Source: Coemansia sp. RSA 1804 (taxonomy: Eukaryota > Kickxellomycota > Kickxellomycetes > Kickxellales > Kickxellaceae). Taken from it: a stretch of DNA of 24,274 nt. The DNA lies in contig JANBTH010000239.1 in the NCBI GenBank assembly GCA_027578815.1, forward strand, positions 1 to 24,274, read 5' to 3'. The notes under the pieces were generated by a model. The model was not told the origin of the DNA. It was given only the letters and a program-made list of their open reading frames with translations, and made no database searches. The position numbers and the translations under genes are program-made. This document shows, piece after piece, positions 18,515 through 24,274 of the stretch; position 1 is the stretch's first letter; each line of letters opens with the position of its first letter.

Positions 18515-19063
18515 AATTATTTTTGCTCTGTGCAGTCCATGTTGTTAAAAGGGGAGAGTGTTTTATTCGAGGATTCCTTGTGTTATTATGCTTGCCAGAA
18601 AATAAAATATTTTTCAATTCTACAATTGATATGCTCAATAGTAAGTAAAAAAATATGTCGTGCATGCAATAAACCACAGACTGCACATGACTTGCATTAT
18701 TGTGTCTGCTGGATTCTGTCAATTTGCAAGTTATGCACTTGCAAAGGTGCTGTTCCATCCATTGTAACTTGCAAGTCAAATGCAACTGATCTAGCATTAG
18801 CAGCCCATACAGAGAGAGAATAGATGCCCATACCGCGCGCCTACGCAACAGAATAATCTCCCCATAAGCTGCTTGGCAATTAGACAGCCGTGAGTGACAA
18901 CTACAAATCTGTTTCATCATCAAATTGAATTATCTAATAAACCACCGCGCCTGGTCACTCACTCAATCCACTCATACTTTGTTCTTGTTCATTGAAGTCT
19001 ATCGCTCTTTATTAAATAATTCTTTCATCTGGCTGATCATCATTAAAGATAATAAAGACGAGA
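18515..19063. other. Intergenic with clustered ACTTGCAA motifs
   Basis: About 550 bp, AT-rich. AATAAA-type signals at 18601 and 18668 probably end DIS3 transcripts. Four copies of ACTTGCA or its complement fall at 18690-18776. No gene-like frame is seen. Confidence 0.5.
18690..18776. promoter_or_regulatory. Cluster of ACTTGCAA-type sites
   Basis: ACTTGCA at 18690-18696, its complement TTGCAAGT at 18724-18731, ACTTGCAA at 18737-18744 and the full palindrome ACTTGCAAGT at 18767-18776. Four copies in 87 bp suggest binding sites for a factor controlling the gene at 19064, or a feature of the DIS3 3' region. Confidence 0.35.
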
Positions 19064-19495
19064 ATGCACAGGATCGCAAAGTGCATCCAGAGACAGACAC
19101 AGCATTTTGCCCAGAGTGCATCCAAAACGCATGTGTGCTCTCGTGCATACAATTGCAACGTAGGCTGTGGGGGTTTGATGTCTGGAAAACGGAGCTATTC
19201 CAGCGATCACAATGACAAGGATAGCAAGAACAGCTTGACAGATACGAAGCATGAGATACTAGCGAGTCGGTTTGTGGATATTGTTCGCAATGCGGAGGCA
19301 CCTCCCCAGAAAGAGCATGTGCAAAAAGTAGAAATACCCGAGGTCATCGAGGAAAAGCTGATTCAGAAAATGGAGCTTTTGTTCTCGCAAAACAAGCCGG
19401 CTGTGACGGAAGAACTTCTAGAAGCCCGTAGAAAGCTACGTGAAAAGTACCCGAAACTGTTTGAGAACATTACAGACGAGGAGCTGGATTCGTAG
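19064..19495 (+). CDS. Small hypothetical protein, probably mitochondrial
   Basis: 143 residues, no family recognised. Residues 1-45 are basic, with no acidic residues, and end at RSYSS (43-47), a typical processing site for mitochondrial presequences. The mature part (about 97 residues) is highly charged and has no membrane segment. Residues 62-142 look helical, with an amphipathic C-terminal stretch ELLEARRKLREKYPKLF followed by an acidic tail. This suggests a soluble matrix protein or a small assembly or regulatory factor. An AATAAA lies at 19547-19552, about 50 bp after the stop. Codon use is less GC-biased than in DIS3. That it is a real gene is likely; the function is unknown. Confidence 0.7.
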   Translation: MHRIAKCIQRQTQHFAQSASKTHVCSRAYNCNVGCGGLMSGKRSYSSDHNDKDSKNSLTDTKHEILASRFVDIVRNAEAPPQKEHVQKVEIPEVIEEKLIQKMELLFSQNKPAVTEELLEARRKLREKYPKLFENITDEELDS

Positions 19496-20371
19496 TCGTT
19501 CTTTCTTCAATAGAAATGTTGAGCCGAGGATATTGCGACATTCAAAGTCAATAAACGGCAACCCCCCCCCATTGTCATTATCTAATTATTTTTATACACG
19601 GTATTATCTGAGAAAGGAAGCAGCTCTTGAAGTTTTCCTCATGGGACCAGTCCGTTATTGCGCGACATTTGGCACAATACACCAAAGCGCAATTCCAATA
19701 CAACTTTTTGTCCAGTCATGATCTATTATGCTACAATTAGTATAACATTGGATGTAAATGGCTTTGTGTGAGTGTGCACGGCTATTGTTGGCCTTTCAAA
19801 TCGGCACAATACATTTTATCTGCCACGGGCAACTTTGCCGCTATGTCAGTGACTTGCAGCGACTATTCTGTGGTTTTCAATGCAACTTTGCATGTCCCTC
19901 TCCAGCTGACAACGCCCGTCTATTTTATTGTATAATTGAATTTGTGCATTTTAGATTCGATCATGGCCACATGTCTGCTAGTAGTCTGCTTCTTTTTTCC
20001 ATTAAAAGATAATGATAATAAAATAATTCATACACCCTATATTGTGTAATAGGCATAGAGGCGTTGTAAACGCAGAAAAATTAAAAATGAAGCATCTCTT
20101 TTTCTAAAATAAGCACTTGATTATACTCAAATGATGGCACACTTTGACTGTTTCCAAAATCCAAGAATAACATTAAACCCCTGTTGTTGTGCGTCTACAT
20201 ATATATATACTCGGTCTGCTCACATGTATTCGACTCTTCTTTTTTCGTGTTTTAAGACATTGTATTTACTTTACTTTGTGAATTATCTCCTTTCTGCTAG
20301 ATTCAAATACTATACACAACTGTTAATACCTTTATGATTTTTATTCTCCATACTGTTTATTTGATTACACA
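19496..20371. other. AT-rich intergenic with promoter of the receptor gene
   Basis: About 880 bp. It has a C9 run (19562-19570), an 11-bp direct repeat GGCACAATACA at 19671-19681 and 19803-19813, and a TA repeat TATATATATA (20200-20209) about 165 bp before the receptor ATG, a likely TATA element. Short frames (for example 19758-20012) have no protein features. Confidence 0.5.
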
Positions 20372-21706
20372 ATGTTTGCAAAACGCGATGATTCTACCGG
20401 CCCGGTAGATCAAAGTGTAATAACAGGCATGATTATTGACATTCTCGCATCAAAAAAATGGCTGGTAGACATGGCAATGGCGCTTTCAGGAATGTTCAGT
20501 TTGTCTATGGTGCTTTTTCTGGCAGGCGTGTTTGTTTGGCGTCGCCCCCTTGTCAACCGAGTCTCTCTTCGGCTTATATTTGCAATAAGCTTATTTGACT
20601 TTGGCCAGTGCATAACACAGGCTGCAAGCAGAGCGGTGCAGTCCCGTGATACGTGCATAGTAGGGCAATTCTTTACTTATACATCATATAGAACCGCTAT
20701 TTATCTGTCTTCGGCTATTGCGTTTAACCTGCAAATGGTTTTTCACCGCAAGTCGCAGAAACCGTTACCACGCTACGTGGAATACCTGTACTACATTGTT
20801 TCGTTTGCAGTTGCATCCATCCATACTTTGGTGTTTGTTATCCTTTCCCGCGCAAACGACGTATGCAATTACTTTAATCTGATTTCAAACGGAACACCAC
20901 AATATATTGTGATTGCTATTTTATTGTTCATGTCTCTTCCAAGTCTTGCTGTATTTTACAACGTTATCGCATCGACGGCTGTAATAATTACGCTCTATAC
21001 CAGACAACGCAAAGTCACCAAAGCTCTAGATGAAGCATCAAAATTTACCCGCGAGTATCTGCTAACGCCGGTTAACAATGGCACTAATCCGCGCGCTATC
21101 ACAGCAAAGGAAAAGGGTCAGCTTGAGGCAGCCCGCAGAGTGTACAGATCGTGCATCCGAATTGCGCTTTATCCATTGGCACCTTTGGTCTGGTGGATCC
21201 TCATCGCGACCTTCTACATAATCCAATATTACACACCCATGACACACTACTCGGATGTCGACAGGATGGTCAGCCTGGTCTATTTGACTTGGGTCGCCTA
21301 TCCAGCTATGGCTTTCATCAACTTCCTTGTGTTTATTACCGACCCTGCCGTAACCAGGGTTGTAACCCAGGTGCGCAAGGAAATAAGAATGAAGCTTGTG
21401 GAAAGGCGTTTACGCGCCAAGGGCAGTCAAGACACGCTGGATTATTCTCAGGACGGCATAGCCAAGCTTCCACATATGGCACTTTCGGAATCGTATGGGT
21501 CTGGTGCAACGCATGGCCACGATGGTCTATCTGTCATTTCAGGAGCCGAAAAAGAGCATTTGATGAGCCATGCCACGACGGATGGGCTTGGTCCACTTGA
21601 AGGTGGCGAATCAGTCTCCACATTAGCTTCCGGGATATATAACGACAGTGTCTTTAGACGTATTCGGGCAGATGGCGATGCAGAGAGTCTTATGGACAGA
21701 CTCTAG
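20372..21706 (+). CDS. Seven-helix membrane protein, putative G-protein-coupled receptor
   Basis: 444 residues with seven hydrophobic helices at about 32-56, 66-88, 98-124, 135-159, 178-210, 260-286 and 299-322, a short extracellular N-terminus and a long polar cytosolic tail (323-444). Cys95 before helix 3 and Cys165 in the second outer loop fit the conserved GPCR disulfide. The third inner loop (211-259) is basic and long, as in receptors that couple to G proteins. Helix 7 ends FLVFITDPAV, a weak analogue of NPxxY. The layout resembles fungal glucose/cAMP-receptor-like GPCRs (Git3/Cgr type) rather than Ste2 or Ste3 receptors, but no subfamily is certain. The tail has several Ser/Thr sites. 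The ligand is unknown. It is convergent with the small secreted protein gene, 202 bp away. Confidence 0.75.
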   Translation: MFAKRDDSTGPVDQSVITGMIIDILASKKWLVDMAMALSGMFSLSMVLFLAGVFVWRRPLVNRVSLRLIFAISLFDFGQCITQAASRAVQSRDTCIVGQFFTYTSYRTAIYLSSAIAFNLQMVFHRKSQKPLPRYVEYLYYIVSFAVASIHTLVFVILSRANDVCNYFNLISNGTPQYIVIAILLFMSLPSLAVFYNVIASTAVIITLYTRQRKVTKALDEASKFTREYLLTPVNNGTNPRAITAKEKGQLEAARRVYRSCIRIALYPLAPLVWWILIATFYIIQYYTPMTHYSDVDRMVSLVYLTWVAYPAMAFINFLVFITDPAVTRVVTQVRKEIRMKLVERRLRAKGSQDTLDYSQDGIAKLPHMALSESYGSGATHGHDGLSVISGAEKEHLMSHATTDGLGPLEGGESVSTLASGIYNDSVFRRIRADGDAESLMDRL

Positions 21707-21908
21707 TAGTTTATCTTTCATTTTGTTTTATCACATCTCTTTTGTTTTAATAATAGCGTTGTTTAATTCTAGAACAAAGTGTATATAGTGGTCGTTAAAT
21801 CCAATCTCATATGAACTTTATTGCTACACGCTTAATTTTTTTCAGAAAAACTGATTTTATTTTTGTTAATGTCAGAAAACTGCCTATAGATTGCTAGCAC
21901 TCATTCGC

Positions 21909-22202
21909 CTATTTTTTCTTCGAGTAAATAAGTGAATCAGTAAGCGATTTTCTGGCCAAAGACGCTGTTATAATGTGACTGTTGTTGCGCTTGTCTTTAT
22001 TATTCTGGAGAGAAGCCTTTGGAATGACTTGTTGTTGGTTATCACGAATGGATTTACCCGACTGGATGGTTTCTTGAACCCCATTTGGCAGTACAATCAC
22101 TGGGTTTGGAAGTACTTCGTTTGGAGCTTGAACAGGATAAGCAAAGGCAGTGGCAGCCAGAAACAGCAGCACAATGCTCAAGGCGCAGAATCTGAAGAAC
22201 AT
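21909..22202 (-). CDS. Small secreted protein, possible processed peptide precursor
   Basis: 97 residues with no known family. Residues 1-21 form a clear signal peptide (MFFRFC then a VLLFLAATAFA core, cut after Ala21). The mature part has no cysteine, is rich in Asn, Gln, Pro and Lys, and repeats LPN (31-33, 38-40). A Lys71-Arg72 pair is a candidate Kex2 cut that would free a 25-residue basic peptide; a further Arg-Lys lies at 84-85, and the end is Lys-Lys-Lys. Asn73-Asn-Ser is an N-glycosylation sequon. A TATA-like box lies at 22236-22243, 34 bp before the ATG. The next gene is the receptor, convergent. The reading frame and signal peptide are good; the peptide idea is inference. Confidence 0.6.
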   Translation of the reverse strand: MFFRFCALSIVLLFLAATAFAYPVQAPNEVLPNPVIVLPNGVQETIQSGKSIRDNQQQVIPKASLQNNKDKRNNSHIITASLARKSLTDSLIYSKKK

Positions 22203-22235
22203 TTTTTGTTTTGAAATTAAAAAAGCAGGTGTTAA

Positions 22236-22243
22236 CTATATAG
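22236..22243 (-). promoter_or_regulatory. TATA-like box of the small secreted protein gene
   Basis: CTATATAG (self-complementary) lies 34-41 bp before the ATG on the minus strand. That is close for a TATA box, so the leader would be very short. Confidence 0.3.
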
Positions 22244-22701
22244 GGAGTATTCGTAAAAACGTTAAAAATAGAGATTTTGCTGTGTCAACCCAAGACAGCT
22301 TTATTGGTAGAGGCGTAAGGTAAAATAGCGTCTGCAGGCCGTAAGATAAAGAAAATAGTGTCAGCGTAATAAGGTTTTGCTCAAGGTCGAGTTTGGGGAT
22401 TCATGAGTAGCAGTTGACTAAGGTAATAGAAAATGACTTTTTGCGGTCCGCACAAGGTATAAGGAAAAAGAGGGAGGATATCGAATATTGACTAGTGTCT
22501 TCTCTTGTCTGGTGTTGTAGGGACTGGATGGCAAGAACATGGAGAAAACGCAGTCCATTCTTATATACAAAGGCTTGGTTCTTTGATATAAAAATGTCCC
22601 TATTTGTTAAACTTGATGACCATGTTGACAAAACATGCATGCCATTTGAACACACAAAAACGACCAAAAACCACTCTTTTCCTTCATGTTCTATTCATCA
22701 A

Positions 22702-22950
22702 TTACTGGTTCGAGTGAAAAGGAGGTTTGGTGGTATTCGAGATTGCTGGCAGACATGGCCAGACACACACATCAACAATTTGAATGAAAATAGCAAAAAA
22801 AGCAAGACTAGGACATAGTGTAAAAGACATCGTATCCTCTTCATGGCAGATTTGTGGAACAATCGTTGTTTCAGGGCCATGCATGATCTCAGAAAGAGCA
22901 TGTTCATTTTTCTTTTTACCAAATTTGTTCGAAGTTGACATGGCAGGCAT
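22702..22950 (-). CDS. Possible small ORF, uncertain
   Basis: An 82-residue frame starting MPAMSTSNKFGKKK. The first 40 residues are polar and look protein-like; the rest is hydrophobic and less convincing. The ATG follows a pyrimidine-rich tract like those before real genes here. It could be a first exon with a missed splice site, a relic, or chance. Confidence 0.2.
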   Translation of the reverse strand: MPAMSTSNKFGKKKNEHALSEIMHGPETTIVPQICHEEDTMSFTLCPSLAFFAIFIQIVDVCVWPCLPAISNTTKPPFHSNQ

Positions 22951-23581
22951 GTTGATGAAAAAGAAAAAGCCCGGAAAAGAAGACCGCCAAATAAGCACGG
23001 GTATTCGCAGGTGAATTTTCTCTCAAGAAAAGAATCCAAGCGTTGTTAATTGCATGGATTAGCAAGGAAGAACAAGAACTTGTGTGGTCCACGAAGCTGT
23101 GGTGTAAGTGTAAGAGAAACACTGCATAGATGTTTCGATATGTTGCTTTCTCTGTTGCAATAAAATGTCTTTTTCACTTCATTCTTGCAGTCTTGTGAAT
23201 GCAGGTTCCTCAACCTTATTTGCAGTTGTTTTTTTTGTTCTTGCAAGCTGTAAATAACACCAGTGTGTGTGCGGATAAAGACGTGTAATCAACGCAAAGC
23301 GCACACACGTTGCATGCCTTTGGGTTACATCTCGAGTTCACGTTCAGTAAGGTTCATGATTGAGGTTTCTTATGCATAAATCCAAACCCCGACTTGGTTT
23401 CTATTCTTGTAAACAATGCAGCAATTAGTGAATGTTATGATGTTTTCTCATTGTTAGAAGCAAACATGTGGAAAAAGAAAGAGGAAGGGGATGTTGCTGA
23501 GTAAATATTCATTCACATATTAAAGTTTGGGGGTTGTCGGCTAAAACAAAAATGATTGTCATTACATTCGATACTTTAAAT

Positions 23582-23840
23582 TCACCAATATGAAAATGTT
23601 CTAGGATGATGAATCTGATACAAATGTGGATCCTGTTTAGGATCTGTCTGACAACGGTGCACAAAAGAGCAATTAAGAATGTTTACAAATCTTGATTTAG
23701 CATTCAGTTTGTCTTTTTGGACAACCACAAACATGAACTTGGGCATTAGTAGCCGAGAGAACCACATCATGTTTAGCTTTATGAATGCATATCGAATATG
23801 GACGTTCAGGTTTTCTTGTCTTCGTCAAGTTCGCAATGTT
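23582..23840 (-). pseudogene. Probable decayed Argonaute PIWI-domain fragment
   Basis: On the minus strand, one 62-codon frame (23582-23770), open further upstream, contains IRYAFIKL (23774-23797), MPKFMFVVVQK (23714-23746) and, 34-35 residues later, HPRTFSYW just before a stop. Argonaute PIWI domains have the same order: IR-x-A-x-IKL, PKITFIVVQK, about 34 residues, then HP-x-x-FDFY. Upstream, in another frame, TRKPERPYSI (about 23790-23819) matches the KPERIIFYRDG block. The roughly 23 residues normally between these blocks, with the RDGVSEGQF core, are missing, and a frameshift joins them. The catalytic Asp regions are not found. Beyond the stop, a faint ATSPSSFFF segment near 23490 may continue the domain. 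In this state it cannot encode an active Argonaute. The match is by eye. Confidence 0.45.
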
Positions 23841-24145
23841 CCGTTTGGGGTTTGCAATTCATTCACCGCTTGCACACAAGCTGTTTTGTTCTCTTGTTGG
23901 AGAATTGCAAATGAGGAATGGATCATCAGTGCATCTTATTCTGAAACACCGTTTGATGGTGGATCCAAAGAAATACAAAAACATTGTTGCTAATCAGCAA
24001 AAAAGGAATCAAATGTCTATAATAATCTAGTCCAGATTTAAATATCGTGTACAGTAGAGATCAGAAAAAAAGCAAGAAAGAAGAATAAAGAGACGGACAG
24101 ACTAGAACAAACCATTAGATAGGGCATGATGGCCATGTATCCAGC

Positions 24146-24274
24146 CTAGGGAAGCTCGTAGGGTTCTCGCATTCCCGACAACACATGCTTTGCAATGTAG
24201 TAGAGGCCAATGACTCCAAACACCAAAACGAAAACCATATAGCAGAGGAACCTGGAATTGGCGGTAGCTAGCGT
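24146..24274 (-). CDS. C-terminal part of a membrane protein, cut by the window edge
   Basis: The minus-strand frame is open from the edge to a TAG at 24146-24148 (42 residues visible). It reads as a short polar stretch, one strong membrane helix (C-Y-M-V-F-V-L-V-F-G-V-I-G-L-Y-Y-I, about residues 11-27 of the visible part) and a short tail ending MREPYELP. It could be a single-pass or multi-pass protein. A CTAG near 24269-24272 might be a splice acceptor, so the first visible codons may be intron. No family is recognised. Confidence 0.5.
   Translation of the reverse strand, partial: TLATANSRFLCYMVFVLVFGVIGLYYIAKHVLSGMREPYELP

Larger units (their letters stand above)
22203..24145. other. Gene-poor AT-rich region, 1.9 kb
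   Basis: No intact gene that I can support. Short frames occur on both strands. One on the minus strand (22702-22950, starting MPAMSTSNKFGKKK) follows a C/T-rich leader-like tract and might be a small gene or first exon, but it has no family. The right part, 23582-23840 minus, holds a probable Argonaute remnant. Polyadenylation signals for the partial gene at the right edge should also lie here. Confidence 0.5.

Noticed and set aside
23604..23652. Box C/D snoRNA-like pattern (ATGATGA ... CTGA)
   Set aside because: No terminal stem pairs the flanks, and the stretch is inside the Argonaute-like frame.
23785..24030. An 81-codon plus-strand frame with a protein-like look
   Set aside because: It overlaps the minus-strand region where the Argonaute-like blocks lie, and I recognise no family on the plus strand. 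It could still be a chance frame worth checking.

Overview
The window looks like nuclear DNA of a fungus. The genes are typical fungal or eukaryotic ones: ATP synthase subunit K (Atp19 type), the PIG-H/Gpi15 GPI-synthesis subunit, the exosome nuclease DIS3/Rrp44, and a GPI-anchored chitin-binding-like wall protein. Most genes are intronless with T/C-rich 5' leaders. The two introns I can define (172 and 145 bp) have GT...AG ends and CTAAT-like branch sites about 45-50 nt before the acceptor. A Fused-type kinase, a UVSSA homologue and a TMEM94 homologue in a GC-rich, intron-poor genome suggest an early-diverging lineage, possibly Kickxellomycotina (Coemansia-like). That placement is inference. 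I see no rRNA, tRNA, CRISPR or intact transposon.

Layout. 1-1797: no supportable gene. 1798-2331: glyoxalase I, with an optional mitochondrial leader. 2835-3281: small secreted, GPI-anchored Cys-rich protein. 3865-4815: Fused/STK36-like kinase. 5414-7489: UVSSA-like repair protein. 7959-12075: TMEM94-like degenerate P-type ATPase with a small first exon. 12257-13543: PIG-H with a long disordered N-terminus. 13684-14074 (minus): two-exon ATP synthase subunit K. 14075-15298: AT-rich spacer between divergent genes. 15299-18514: DIS3/Rrp44. 19064-19495: small, probably mitochondrial protein. 20372-21706: seven-helix receptor. 21909-22202 (minus): small secreted peptide precursor, convergent with the receptor. 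22203-24145: gene-poor, AT-rich, with what looks like a decayed Argonaute PIWI fragment on the minus strand near 23.6-23.85 kb. 24146-24274 (minus): C-terminal end of a membrane protein running off the window.

How the genes relate. They do not form one pathway; this is an ordinary eukaryotic neighbourhood with individual promoters. Two loose themes appear: the GPI pathway (PIG-H and a GPI-anchored client) and mitochondria (ATP synthase K, the 143-aa protein, the optional glyoxalase leader). The left 18.5 kb is GC-rich in coding DNA; the right 6 kb is more AT-rich and gene-poor. The points most worth a second look are the Argonaute remnant, the kinase with altered HRD and DFG motifs, the DKEGT motif in the TMEM94 homologue, and the receptor next to a small secreted peptide gene. 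I found no clearly new multi-gene system.
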